Source of the DNA: Kineosporia sp. R_H_3
Lineage (GTDB): Bacteria > Actinomycetota > Actinomycetes > Actinomycetales > Kineosporiaceae
Direction of reading: 5' to 3'
Length of the DNA stretch: 34,172 nucleotides
Assembly: GCF_002198675.1 (NCBI RefSeq)
Contig: NZ_MWLL01000087.1
Span: 1-34,172, forward strand
Below, piece by piece: positions 14,244-22,532 of this stretch. Every line of letters starts with the position of its first letter. Within the stretch, counting starts at the first letter, position 1. The notes beneath the pieces were generated by a model that searched no databases, was not told where the DNA came from, and worked only from the letters and a program-made list of their open reading frames with translations. The position numbers were made by a program, and so were the translations under genes.

Positions 14244-16594
14244 TGAGCGACGAGACGTCGGCCGCGGCACCAGGGACGTTGCCCGCGACGGTGACCCGGT
14301 TCGTGGGCCGCCGGCGGGAGCTCGGTGACGTCCGCCGGCTGCTGGGGGAGTCCCGGCTGGTCACCCTCACCGGGCCCGGCGGGGTCGGCAAGACCCGGCT
14401 GGCGCTGGCGCTGGCGGCCGATGTCCGGCGTGCGTTCGCCGCCGGCGTGTGGTTCGTGGACCTCGCCGTCATCACGGACGGCAGCCGGATCGCCGAGGTC
14501 GTCGCGAGCACCCTCGGGGTCGCCGACCGTTCGCCGCGGCCCGCCGTCGACAAGGTGATCGAGCACCTGCGCGATCGCAACGCGCTGCTCGTCCTCGACA
14601 ACTGCGAGCACGTCGTCGCCGACTGCGCACGGTTCGTCGACCGGGTGCTGCGGCAGACGACGGACGTCCGCGTGCTCGCCACGAGCCGGCACACGACCGG
14701 CGTCGACGGCGAGCACCTCTTCGCCGTCCCACCGCTCGCCGTCCCCGACCTGCGGCTGCCGCAGCACGCCGCGGTGACGAGCCAGTTCGACGCCGTCCGG
14801 CTGCTCACCGACCGGGTCGTCGCGATCCGGCCGGGGTTCGCGGTGACGGACGAGAACGCCGAGGCGGTGGCCCGCCTGTGCATCCGGCTCGACGGCATCC
14901 CGCTGGCCATCGAGCTCGCCGCCACCCGGCTGCGCTCGCTGTCCGTCGAGCAGGTCGTCGAGCGGCTCGAGAGCCGGTTCGCCCTGCTCACCTCGGGCAG
15001 CACCGCCGCGCAGCCCCGGCAGCAGACCCTGCGGGCGCTCGTCGACTGGAGCCACTCGCTGTGCTCCCCGGCGCAGCGGCTGCTCTGGGCGAGGCTGTCG
15101 GTGTTCAGCGGCTCCTTCGACCTGGCCGCCGCCGAGGGGGTCTGCTCGGACGACGGCACGCTCGGCGCCGCCGAGGTGCTCGACGTCCTCGACCACCTCG
15201 TCGCGCAGTCGATCGTCGTCGGCGAGCACGACGGGCCGGCCGTACGGTTCCGGCTGCTCGAGACGATCCGCCAGTACGGCCGCGAGCGCCTCGAGGAGCT
15301 GGGCGAGGTGGAGGACCTGACGCGGCGGCACCGCGACCACTACCTCGCCGTCGTCGAGGAGACGGCCGCCCGCTGGTGCGGGCCGAGGCAGGAGGGCGAC
15401 CTGGCGCGCCTGCGGGCCGACCACGGCAACCTGCGGGCGGCGCTGGAGACCTCGGTGCGCACCGCGGACGGCGACCCGCTGCCCGCGCTGCGGCTCGTCG
15501 CCGGGCTGCGCAACCATTGGTACGCCGACGACTTCCTCGCCGAGGGCCGGCAGTGGCTGGACGCCGCGCTCGCGCTGCCGGCCGCGGACGACGAGGTCCG
15601 GGCGCGGGCGCTGTGGGTCGCCGCCTGGGTCTGCCTGCTCCAGGGCGACGAGCCGGCCGCCACGGCCCGGCTCGACGGCTGCGAGGCGCTCGGCGCCCGG
15701 GTCGGCGACGGTGCCTCGGTCGCGCACGCCCGGAGCCTGCGCGGGACGGCGGCCCTGTTCGCCGGCGCGCTCGACGACGCCGCGGCGCACTTCGAGGGCG
15801 CGATCGTCACGATGGCCGCCGACGGCGACACCGAGGGTCTGCTCTGGACCTACTTCCAGCTCGCGATCACCCAGGTGCACCGAGGCCGCGGCCCGGACGC
15901 GGTGGCGATCTGCCGGGACGCGCTCGCCCTGTGCGAGCAGCACGGCGAGCAGCTGTGCCGCTCCTACACGCTCTGGGTGCTCGGCTTCGAGGCCTGGCGC
16001 CGGGGTGACGCGGCGCAGGCCGAGGCCCGGGTCGCCGAGGGGCTCGCGACCCAGCGCCGCTTCAACGACTCCGTCGGCGTCGCGCTCATGATCTCGACCC
16101 TGGCCTGGGTCGCGGCCTCGACGGGGGACCTCGACCTGGCCGCCGTCCGGCTCGCGGCCGCGGACGTCGCCTGGCGGACCGCGGGGACGACGATCGCCGC
16201 CTTCGGGCCGCCGCTCGCCGGCCACCAGGCGGCCTGCCTGGACCGGCTGCGCGACGGCGGGCGCCGGCCCGGCGGGTTCGCCGCCGGTGCCGCGCTCGCC
16301 CAGGTGGTCGAGGCCGTCCTCGACGGGGGCCGGGCGCAGCCGCCGCGTCCGGGCACTGCCGGACCCGGCACTGCCGGACCGGGCGCGCCGGGGCCGGGCG
16401 AGCTGACCTCCCGGGAGCTCGCGGTCGCCGAGCTCGTCGCCGAGGGCCTGAGCAACAAGGCGATCGCCGCGGCGCTGGTGATCTCGCCGCGGACCGTGGA
16501 CGGGCACCTGGAGCGGATCCTCGCCAAGCTCGGGTTCTCCTCCCGGACCCAGGTCGCCGGCTGGGTGGCGGCCCGTCGCGCCGCGGCCCGGTAG
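14243..16594 (+). CDS. Large ATPase/LuxR-type transcriptional regulator
   Basis: This 783-aa protein has an N-terminal NB-ARC/STAND-like ATPase: Walker A GPGGVGKT ending at Lys50/Thr51 and Walker B ALLVLDN with Asp119. A winged region (LRALVDWSHSLCSPAQRLLWARLSVFSGSF) follows, then a helical repeat (TPR-like) region about 380-690, and a C-terminal LuxR helix-turn-helix (about 720-783: LTSRELAVAELVAEGLSNKAIAAALVISPRTVDGHLERILAKLGF). Such proteins use ATP and a ligand- or partner-sensing helical domain to activate transcription. A flexible Pro/Gly linker precedes the HTH. The ATG used opens MSDETSAAAPG; upstream codons in frame show no conserved sequence. It lies directly before the dehydrogenase/transport operon, so it is a likely activator of it. 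Confidence 0.9.
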   Translation: MSDETSAAAPGTLPATVTRFVGRRRELGDVRRLLGESRLVTLTGPGGVGKTRLALALAADVRRAFAAGVWFVDLAVITDGSRIAEVVASTLGVADRSPRPAVDKVIEHLRDRNALLVLDNCEHVVADCARFVDRVLRQTTDVRVLATSRHTTGVDGEHLFAVPPLAVPDLRLPQHAAVTSQFDAVRLLTDRVVAIRPGFAVTDENAEAVARLCIRLDGIPLAIELAATRLRSLSVEQVVERLESRFALLTSGSTAAQPRQQTLRALVDWSHSLCSPAQRLLWARLSVFSGSFDLAAAEGVCSDDGTLGAAEVLDVLDHLVAQSIVVGEHDGPAVRFRLLETIRQYGRERLEELGEVEDLTRRHRDHYLAVVEETAARWCGPRQEGDLARLRADHGNLRAALETSVRTADGDPLPALRLVAGLRNHWYADDFLAEGRQWLDAALALPAADDEVRARALWVAAWVCLLQGDEPAATARLDGCEALGARVGDGASVAHARSLRGTAALFAGALDDAAAHFEGAIVTMAADGDTEGLLWTYFQLAITQVHRGRGPDAVAICRDALALCEQHGEQLCRSYTLWVLGFEAWRRGDAAQAEARVAEGLATQRRFNDSVGVALMISTLAWVAASTGDLDLAAVRLAAADVAWRTAGTTIAAFGPPLAGHQAACLDRLRDGGRRPGGFAAGAALAQVVEAVLDGGRAQPPRPGTAGPGTAGPGAPGPGELTSRELAVAELVAEGLSNKAIAAALVISPRTVDGHLERILAKLGFSSRTQVAGWVAARRAAAR
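16352..16381 (+). repeat. Two tandem 15-bp repeats encoding a Pro/Gly linker
   Basis: GGCACTGCCGGACCC is repeated with one change, giving PGTAGPGTAGPG in the regulator just before its DNA-binding domain. It looks like a flexible hinge made by slippage, with no sign of a mobile or CRISPR repeat. Confidence 0.7.
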
Positions 16595-16637
16595 CCGACC
16601 GCGCGTGACCGGGCCTCGGGGCACGGGTACCCGGGCG

Positions 16638-16672
16638 GACCGGAACGGGTGGTCGATGGGGTGGTTCCACCC
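16638..16672 (+). promoter_or_regulatory. Candidate operator region upstream of the aldehyde dehydrogenase operon
   Basis: Two elements lie in the 142-bp gap. One is GACCGGAACGGGT (16638-16650), whose exact reverse complement recurs before the alcohol dehydrogenase gene (18226-18238). The other is the perfect palindrome GGGTGGTTCCACCC (16659-16672). A GTGAC-TCTC-GTCAC inverted repeat follows at 16695-16708. Any of these could bind the LuxR-type regulator, but no clear -10 is visible. Confidence 0.4.
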
Positions 16673-16736
16673 TCCCGGGTGACACCCCGCGCCGGTGACT
16701 CTCGTCACTCCAGCAGTCGTGACGAGGAGGTCGACG

Positions 16737-18209
16737 ATGACGGCGGTGGCCGACGAGCAGACGGTGGCACGTCCGGAGCCCGCACCCGGGGTGCTCTGGA
16801 TCGGCGGGCAGCGCGAAGGGGCCGCCGACGGGCGGACCCGCGAGATCCTCGACCCGTCGACCGGGGGCGTCGTCACGACGGTCCCCGAGGCCGGCGCCGA
16901 GGACGTCCTGCGGGCGGTCGGGGCGGCGCGGGCCGCCGCCGACGCCGGGGTGTGGTCCGGGCTGCCGCCGCGGCGGCGGGCCGAGGTGCTCGTCCGGGTC
17001 GCGGGCCTGGTCCGGGAGCACGCCGAGGAGCTCGCGCGGCTGGAGTCGCTCGACGTCGGCAAGCCCCTGCAGTTCACCCGGGCGGTCGACATCCCGACCG
17101 CGGCCGACACGTACGAGTACTACGCGCAGCTCGCCGCGACGATCGAGGGCGCCGCCAGGTCGACGACGATCCCCACGTTCGCGTACACCCGCAAAGAGCC
17201 GCACGGCGTCGTCGCCGCGGTGACCCCGTTCAACTTCCCGCTCATCCTGTCGACGACGAAGCTCGCGGCGGCCCTGGTCAGCGGCAACACGGTGGTGCAC
17301 AAGCCGGCCGAGGAGACGCCGCTGTCGGCGCTGCGGATGGCCGAGCTGTTCCACGAGGCGGGGCTGCCGGACGGCGTCCTCAACGTCGTCACCGGTGGCG
17401 CCGACGCGGGGCGCGCGCTGGTCGGCGCCGACGGCGTCGACAAGGTCGCGTTCACCGGCTCCAGCGCCGTCGGCCGGCAGGTCGCGCAGGACGCCGGGGC
17501 CGGCCTCAAGCACGTCACCGTCGAGCTCGGCGGCAAGGGCGCGAACATCATCTTCGCCGACGCCGACCTCGACGCCGCGATCGGCTCCGCCGTCGCCGCG
17601 TTCGTCTTCAACACCGGCCAGTTCTGCATGGCCGGCACCCGGCTGCTCGTCGAGCGCCCGGTCTACGACATCGTCGTCGGTGCGCTGCGCGGGGCCGTGC
17701 AGGGCGTCCCGGTCGGCGACCCGTTCGCCGACGGCACCGTGATCGGCCCGATGGCCGGTGCGCGGCACGCGGCCAAGGTCCGGGAGTTCCTCGACCACGG
17801 CCGGGGCCGGGGCTACGAGGTCGTCTCCGGCCCGGAGCAGGCCGGCAGCGGCTTCTTCGTGCCGCCGACCGTCGTCACCGGCGTGCAGCAGGACTCCCGG
17901 CTCGTCCAGGAGGAGATCTTCGGCCCGGTCGTCACGGTCCAGCCGTTCGACACCGAGGAGGAGGCCGTCGCGCTCGCGAACGGCACCGCCTACGGGCTGG
18001 CCGCCGGACTGCAGTCGACGAACGTCGCCCGGGTGCACCGGGTCGCCGCGGCGCTGCGGGCCGGGATCGTCTGGGTCAACGGCTGGTCGCTGCTCGACGT
18101 CGCGATGCCGTTCGGCGGCACAGGGGCGTCCGGCTACGGCCGGGAGAACGGCCCGGAGGCGCTCGGCGAGTACCTGCGCACCAAGTCCGTCGTCGTGAAC
18201 CTCGGCTGA
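16737..18209 (+). CDS. NAD(P)-dependent aldehyde dehydrogenase
   Basis: The 490-aa enzyme is a full-length aldehyde dehydrogenase with Asn166 (TPFNFP), Lys189 (VVHKPAE), FTGSSAVG, general base Glu264 in VELGGKGAN, nucleophile Cys297 in FNTGQFCMAG and EEIFGPVV. It should oxidise an aldehyde to the acid. The start is the ATG 6 nt after GAGGAGG. Its immediate downstream partner is a benzyl-alcohol-type dehydrogenase, so the two probably carry out alcohol to aldehyde to acid. Betaine- or salicylaldehyde-type dehydrogenases are the nearest look-alikes, but the substrate cannot be read from sequence. Confidence 0.92.
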   Translation: MTAVADEQTVARPEPAPGVLWIGGQREGAADGRTREILDPSTGGVVTTVPEAGAEDVLRAVGAARAAADAGVWSGLPPRRRAEVLVRVAGLVREHAEELARLESLDVGKPLQFTRAVDIPTAADTYEYYAQLAATIEGAARSTTIPTFAYTRKEPHGVVAAVTPFNFPLILSTTKLAAALVSGNTVVHKPAEETPLSALRMAELFHEAGLPDGVLNVVTGGADAGRALVGADGVDKVAFTGSSAVGRQVAQDAGAGLKHVTVELGGKGANIIFADADLDAAIGSAVAAFVFNTGQFCMAGTRLLVERPVYDIVVGALRGAVQGVPVGDPFADGTVIGPMAGARHAAKVREFLDHGRGRGYEVVSGPEQAGSGFFVPPTVVTGVQQDSRLVQEEIFGPVVTVQPFDTEEEAVALANGTAYGLAAGLQSTNVARVHRVAAALRAGIVWVNGWSLLDVAMPFGGTGASGYGRENGPEALGEYLRTKSVVVNLG

Positions 18210-18225
18210 CACCCCTTCTGCGACA

Positions 18226-18238
18226 ACCCGTTCCGGTC
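18226..18238 (-). promoter_or_regulatory. Second copy of the GACCGGAACGGGT element
   Basis: ACCCGTTCCGGTC in the 54-bp gap between the aldehyde and alcohol dehydrogenase genes is the exact reverse complement of 16638-16650. A weaker resemblance (ACTCGTTTCGG, 20402-20412) precedes the transporter operon. It may be a binding site of the local regulator. Confidence 0.35.
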
Positions 18239-18263
18239 AGAGCCGATCGAGAGGAAGTCCACC

Positions 18264-19370
18264 ATGCCCACGCCCACCCGTGCCGCCGTCGTCGAGGCGC
18301 CCGGTTCCCCGTTCGTCGTCACCGACGTCGTCCTCGACGACGTCCGGGCCGGCGAGGTGCTCGTCGAGATCGTCGCGGCGGGCCTGTGCCACACCGACCT
18401 GGGCGTCCAGGTCGGGGGTATCCCGTTCGCCCTGCCCGGGATCCTCGGTCACGAGGGCGCCGGCATCGTCCGCGAGGTCGGTCCCGGCGTCACCCGGGTC
18501 GCCCCCGGCGACAAGGTGCTCCTCAGCTACACCTCCTGCGGCCGGTGCGCGAACTGCCGCGGCGGCCACCCCGCGTACTGCGCGACCTGGGTGCCCGACA
18601 ACCTCATCACCGGGGTCCGCCGCGACGGCACCCCGACGGTGAGCCGGGGCGGCACCCCGATCGGCGGCCACTTCTTCGGCCAGTCGTCGTTCGCGGCGCA
18701 CGCGATCGCCGACGAGCGCAGCGTCGTCAAGGTGCCGCAGGACGCCGACCTCGAGGTGCTCGCGCCGCTCGGCTGCGGCGTCCAGACCGGCTTCGGCACG
18801 GTGTGGAACATCCTCGACCCGGCACCCGGCAGCACGATCGCCGTCTTCGGGGTGGGCGCCGTCGGCCTCGCCGCGGTGATGGCGGCTAACCTGCTGCCGC
18901 TGGCCGCGGTCGTGGCGGTCGACCGGGTGCCGGAGCGGCTCGCGCTCGCGGCCGACCTCGGCGCGACCCACACCGTGAACGCCGACAGCGAGGACGTCGC
19001 GAAGGCGGTCCTGGAGGCGACCGGCGGTCGCGGCGTCGACGCGACGATCGACACCACCGCGGTGCCGGCCGTCGTCCGGACCGCGATCGACGTCCTCGCC
19101 GCCCGCGGCACCTGCGCCGTCGTGGGGGCGCCGCCGGCGGGCACCGAGGCGTCCTTCGACGTCCAGGGCATCCTGCCCGGCAAGAAGGTCGTCGGCGTGA
19201 CCCTCGGCGACGGCGAGCCGGAGACCCTCCTGCCGCAGCTCGTCGCGTTGCACGGCAAGGGGTTGCTGCCGCTGGAGAAGCTCGTCCGGCACTACACGCT
19301 CGACCAGCTCGACGAGGCCGCCGCCGACATGCACCACGGCCGCACCGTCAAGCCCGTCGTCACCTTCTGA
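18264..19370 (+). CDS. Zinc-dependent alcohol dehydrogenase, benzyl/aryl-alcohol type
   Basis: This 368-aa medium-chain dehydrogenase has catalytic zinc ligands Cys42 (GLCHTDLG), His63/Glu64 (GHEGAG) and Cys171 (PLGCGVQTG). Structural zinc cysteines are Cys92, 95, 98 and 106 (CGRCANCRGGHPAYC), and the NAD fold has GVGAVG at 196-201 with Asp220 at the end of the second strand, favouring NAD. The wording of these motifs closely follows XylB-like benzyl alcohol dehydrogenases, so an aromatic primary alcohol is a reasonable substrate guess. It lies 54 bp after the aldehyde dehydrogenase and 17 bp before an esterase. GAGAGGAAG is the ribosome site. Confidence 0.92.
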   Translation: MPTPTRAAVVEAPGSPFVVTDVVLDDVRAGEVLVEIVAAGLCHTDLGVQVGGIPFALPGILGHEGAGIVREVGPGVTRVAPGDKVLLSYTSCGRCANCRGGHPAYCATWVPDNLITGVRRDGTPTVSRGGTPIGGHFFGQSSFAAHAIADERSVVKVPQDADLEVLAPLGCGVQTGFGTVWNILDPAPGSTIAVFGVGAVGLAAVMAANLLPLAAVVAVDRVPERLALAADLGATHTVNADSEDVAKAVLEATGGRGVDATIDTTAVPAVVRTAIDVLAARGTCAVVGAPPAGTEASFDVQGILPGKKVVGVTLGDGEPETLLPQLVALHGKGLLPLEKLVRHYTLDQLDEAAADMHHGRTVKPVVTF

Positions 19371-19387
19371 GCGGAAGGACAGCTCTC

Positions 19388-20323
19388 GTGCCTCTCGACG
19401 ACCCCACTGCCGGACTTCTCGCGAACCTGGCGGCGGCCGGCCCGCCTATCCACCAGCTCTCCGCGGCCGACGCCCGAGCCGCGACCGCGCCTCTCGCGCA
19501 GTTCTACGGCGCCGGGCCTGAGATGGCCCAGGCGCGCGAGGTCACGCTCGAGGTCGACGGTGGTGAGATCAGCCTGCGCGTGCTGCGGCCGACGGCCGAG
19601 CCGGCCGGTGTCCTGGTGTACCTGCACGGTGGTGGCTGGGTCATCGGCTCGGCGGCCGAGTACGACACCCTCGGTCGGACGCTCGCCGCAGCCACCGGGT
19701 TGACGACGGTGCTCGTGGACTACCGCAAGGCTCCGGAGCACCCCTTCCCGGCTGCTGTGAACGACTCCTGGGCAGCGCTGCGCTGGGTCGACGCCCACCG
19801 CGAGGAACTGGCAGCCGTCGGCGCGGCGCTCGTCGTCGGCGGCGACAGCGCCGGTGGCAACCTCACCGCGGTCATGACCCACCGCGCCCGCGGCGAGGGC
19901 GGGCCTCAGATCGCTGCCCAGGTGCTCGTCTACCCGGCGACCGACCACGGTGTCCGGCCCTCGCATGTCGACCCGGCGAACCAGCTTCTCCTGGACCAGG
20001 CCGGGATGGACTGGTTCGTCGGGCACTACCTGCCGGACCCCGCGATGCGGGAGCACCCGGAGGCCGCGCCGAACCGGGTGACCGACCTCGCCGGGCTGCC
20101 CCCGGCCGTCGTGCTCGTCGCCGAGTTCGACGTCCTGCGCGACGAGGTGGAGGAGTACGCCGACCGGCTGGGCGCGGCCGGCGTGCCGGTCGTCCGGCGG
20201 CTGTTCGAAGGGCAGATGCACGGGTTCTTCCAGTTCGTCAACGTGCTGCCGGGGAGCGCGGCCGGAGTGACCTTCGTCGCCGAGTCGCTCGCCGCGCTGC
20301 TCCCGGTACGTGCTGCGCGATGA
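19388..20323 (+). CDS. Alpha/beta hydrolase, HSL-type carboxylesterase
   Basis: The 311-aa enzyme shows the hormone-sensitive-lipase family oxyanion motif HGGGW (80-84), nucleophile Ser154 in GGDSAGGN, acid Asp248 in AEFDVLRDE and base His278 in GQMHGFF. These soluble esterases split short acyl or aryl esters. It starts at GTG after a GGAAGGA site. The first 150 bp use more T-ending codons (CTT, CCT, ACT) than neighbours, a mild hint of separate origin. Between alcohol/aldehyde dehydrogenases and the importer it may release an alcohol or acid from an ester substrate. Confidence 0.92.
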   Translation: MPLDDPTAGLLANLAAAGPPIHQLSAADARAATAPLAQFYGAGPEMAQAREVTLEVDGGEISLRVLRPTAEPAGVLVYLHGGGWVIGSAAEYDTLGRTLAAATGLTTVLVDYRKAPEHPFPAAVNDSWAALRWVDAHREELAAVGAALVVGGDSAGGNLTAVMTHRARGEGGPQIAAQVLVYPATDHGVRPSHVDPANQLLLDQAGMDWFVGHYLPDPAMREHPEAAPNRVTDLAGLPPAVVLVAEFDVLRDEVEEYADRLGAAGVPVVRRLFEGQMHGFFQFVNVLPGSAAGVTFVAESLAALLPVRAAR

Positions 20324-20363
20324 CACATCGGCAGTAGCGCCCGGTCGCGCTGTCGTGCGGCGG

Positions 20364-20377
20364 CCCGGCTGTCCGGG
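20364..20377 (+). terminator. Small intercistronic hairpin before the transporter genes
   Basis: CCCGG-CTGT-CCGGG forms a 5-bp stem in the 98-bp gap between the esterase and the binding-protein gene. It may be a weak terminator or mRNA-processing stem. No clear promoter is seen after it. Confidence 0.3.
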
Positions 20378-20421
20378 TCGGCGCCTGAACACCCCACCCC
20401 CACTCGTTTCGGAGGTCGACG

Positions 20422-21786
20422 ATGACCGACAGCTCCAGCACGCCCGCGAACACCCCCGGGCCCCTTCCCGTCCGGGCGGCGATGGACCGCCGCTCCCTGC
20501 TGCGCGGCGCCGCCGCCCTCGGCATCACCGGTGCGGCGGGCTCGCTGCTCGCAGCCTGCGGCGGGGTGAAGTCCGCCGGTGGCAGCAGCTCCGCCGCCGC
20601 CGCGGGCGGCACCCAGACCCTGCGGATCGGCTACGTCACGCCGTCGACCGGCTTCGCCGCCGGTTTCGGCGAGGTGGACCCGTTCGTCGTCGAGCAGGTC
20701 ACGAAGGCCGTCTCGAAGGGTCTGACGATCGGCGGCACGACCTACCAGGTCCGGATCGAGGTCAAGGACAGCCAGTCCGACCCGCAGCAGGCGGCGAAGG
20801 TGGCCAACGAGCTCATCGCCTCCGGCGTCGACATGCTCGTGACGAGCTCGACGCCGGAGACGGTCAACCCGGTCGCGGACGCGGCCGAGGCCGCCCGGGT
20901 GCCCTGCCTGTCGACCGTGTGCCCGTGGGAGGCGTTCTACTTCGGCCGCGGTGCCACCCCGGACAAGCCGTTCACGTACACGTACCACTTCTTCATCGGC
21001 GTCGACGACCTCGCCGTCGTCTACAAGTCCCTGTGGCTGAACGGTGTGCCGAACAACAAGAAGGTCGGCGTGCTCTGGCCGAACGACGCGGACGGCAACG
21101 CGATCCGGGCCGGCCTCGGCCCGATCCTCACCAAGGCAGGGCTGACCGTCGTCGACCCGGGTGCGTTCCCGACCGGGACCCAGGACTTCACATCGATCAT
21201 CTCGACGTTCAAGAAGTCCGACGTCGAGGTGGTGAACAGCTTCGCCATCCCGCCGGACTTCGCGACGTTCTGGAAGCAGGCCGCCCAGCAGGGCTTCCGG
21301 CCGAAGATCGCGACGATCGCGAAGACCGGCCTGCTCCCCGAGCAGGTCGAGGCGCTCGGCGACCTCGGGCCGGGCCTCACGGCCGGTGTCTACTGGCACC
21401 CGTCGTGGCCGACGAGGTCGGCGCTGCTCGGGCTCTCGAGCGCGGACCTCGCCGCCGCGTACGAGAAGTCCTCGGGGAACCAGTGGACGCAGAACCTCGG
21501 CACGACGACCGCCCTGCTCGAGACTGCGATCAGCGCCCTGGTGTCGTCGGGCAGCCCGAAGGACCGCACGGCGGTCGCGAACGCGCTCGGGAAGACCTCG
21601 ATCGACACCGTCGTCGGCAGGCTCGACTGGACCTCCGGCCCGGTGAAGAACGTCGTCGCCGAGCCGCTCGTCGGCGGCAAGTGGGTCGAGGCCGAGGACG
21701 GGCCGTTCCCGCTCGACATCCGCATCGTCGAGAACTCCGGCTACCCGTCGGCCCCGGTCGCCGCCGAGGACACGGCGCTGTCGTGA
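20422..21786 (+). CDS. Substrate-binding lipoprotein of a LIV-type ABC importer
   Basis: This 454-aa protein begins with a Tat-type signal (Arg23-Arg24 in MDRRSLLRGAAALGITGAAG) ending in a lipobox LAAC with Cys46, so it should be folded in the cytoplasm, exported and lipid-anchored. The mature part is a type I periplasmic-binding fold of the LivJ/amide-binding class (LRIGYVTPSTGFAAGFG; VKDSQSDPQQAAKVANELI). Family members bind branched-chain amino acids, amides or aromatic acids. The reading GGAGGTCGACGATGAC around its start is identical to that of the aldehyde dehydrogenase gene. The neighbouring enzymes suggest an aromatic or ester-derived ligand (inference). Confidence 0.93.
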   Translation: MTDSSSTPANTPGPLPVRAAMDRRSLLRGAAALGITGAAGSLLAACGGVKSAGGSSSAAAAGGTQTLRIGYVTPSTGFAAGFGEVDPFVVEQVTKAVSKGLTIGGTTYQVRIEVKDSQSDPQQAAKVANELIASGVDMLVTSSTPETVNPVADAAEAARVPCLSTVCPWEAFYFGRGATPDKPFTYTYHFFIGVDDLAVVYKSLWLNGVPNNKKVGVLWPNDADGNAIRAGLGPILTKAGLTVVDPGAFPTGTQDFTSIISTFKKSDVEVVNSFAIPPDFATFWKQAAQQGFRPKIATIAKTGLLPEQVEALGDLGPGLTAGVYWHPSWPTRSALLGLSSADLAAAYEKSSGNQWTQNLGTTTALLETAISALVSSGSPKDRTAVANALGKTSIDTVVGRLDWTSGPVKNVVAEPLVGGKWVEAEDGPFPLDIRIVENSGYPSAPVAAEDTALS

Positions 21787-22532
21787 CGGCCACCCTCGCC
21801 GGACCGGACGTCGCGCCCGCGCTCTCGGTGCGCGGCGTCCGGCACGCCTACGGTGCCGTCCCGGTGCTCCGGGGGGTCGACCTCGACGTCCGGCCCGGTG
21901 AGGTGGTCGGCGTCGTCGGCCCCAACGGGGCCGGCAAGACGACCCTCGTGGACGTCCTCACCGGTGCGGTCACCCTGCAGGAGGGGCGCGTCGTCCTCGG
22001 CGGGGACGACGTCTCCCGGGTCCGGGCCGCGGTCCGGACCCGGCAGGGCCTGGCCCGCACGCACCAGGTGCCCAGGCCGTTCACCGGGATGACCGTCTTC
22101 GAGAACGTCCTCGTCGGGGCGACGGCAGGCGGCGCCGACCGGGCGACCGGGTACGACCGGGCCGCCGGGGCCCTCGTCGCGACCCGGATGACGGCCCTGG
22201 CGAACCGCCCCGCGGGCGCCCTCGGGCTGCTCGACCGCAAGCGGCTCGAGCTGGCCAGGGCGCTCGCCCTGCAGCCCCGGGTGCTGCTGCTCGACGAGGT
22301 GGCCGGCGGGCTGACGGACGCCGAGACCGACGACCTCGTCGAGCTCGTCGGGACGCTCGGCGCGCGGGGCCTGGCCGTGGTCTGGATCGAGCACCTGGTG
22401 CACGTCCTGGTCCGGGCGGCGACCCGGCTGGTGTGCCTCGCCGAGGGCACCGTCATCGCCGACGGGCCGCCCGACGAGGTGCTCGCCTCGCCACGGGTGC
22501 AGCAGGCGTACTACGGAGGGCCGGGAACGTGA
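21783..22532 (+). CDS. ABC importer ATPase, LivG type
   Basis: The 249-aa ATPase has Walker A GPNGAGKT (46-53) and Walker B RVLLLDEVAGGL. The ABC signature is degenerate (LGLLDRKRLELARAL), which is common in LivG-like subunits. The RTHQVPRPFTGMTVFENVLVG Q-loop region is typical of this subfamily. Translation starts at GTG overlapping the binding-protein stop (GTGA), which shows coupling. It should form a heterodimer with the next ATPase on the LivH/LivM membrane pair. Confidence 0.93.
   Translation: MTATLAGPDVAPALSVRGVRHAYGAVPVLRGVDLDVRPGEVVGVVGPNGAGKTTLVDVLTGAVTLQEGRVVLGGDDVSRVRAAVRTRQGLARTHQVPRPFTGMTVFENVLVGATAGGADRATGYDRAAGALVATRMTALANRPAGALGLLDRKRLELARALALQPRVLLLDEVAGGLTDAETDDLVELVGTLGARGLAVVWIEHLVHVLVRAATRLVCLAEGTVIADGPPDEVLASPRVQQAYYGGPGT

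Noticed and set aside
14055-14270. Upstream extension of the Rieske oxygenase beyond the TTG
   Set aside because: The added residues are Arg/Pro-rich and unlike the family. They would cover the divergent promoter region with its perfect palindrome, and GGAGGT marks the TTG.
16352-16381. Tandem 15-bp repeats considered as a CRISPR or mobile-element trace
   Set aside because: The units are adjacent without spacers, in frame, and encode a Pro/Gly linker inside an intact regulator.
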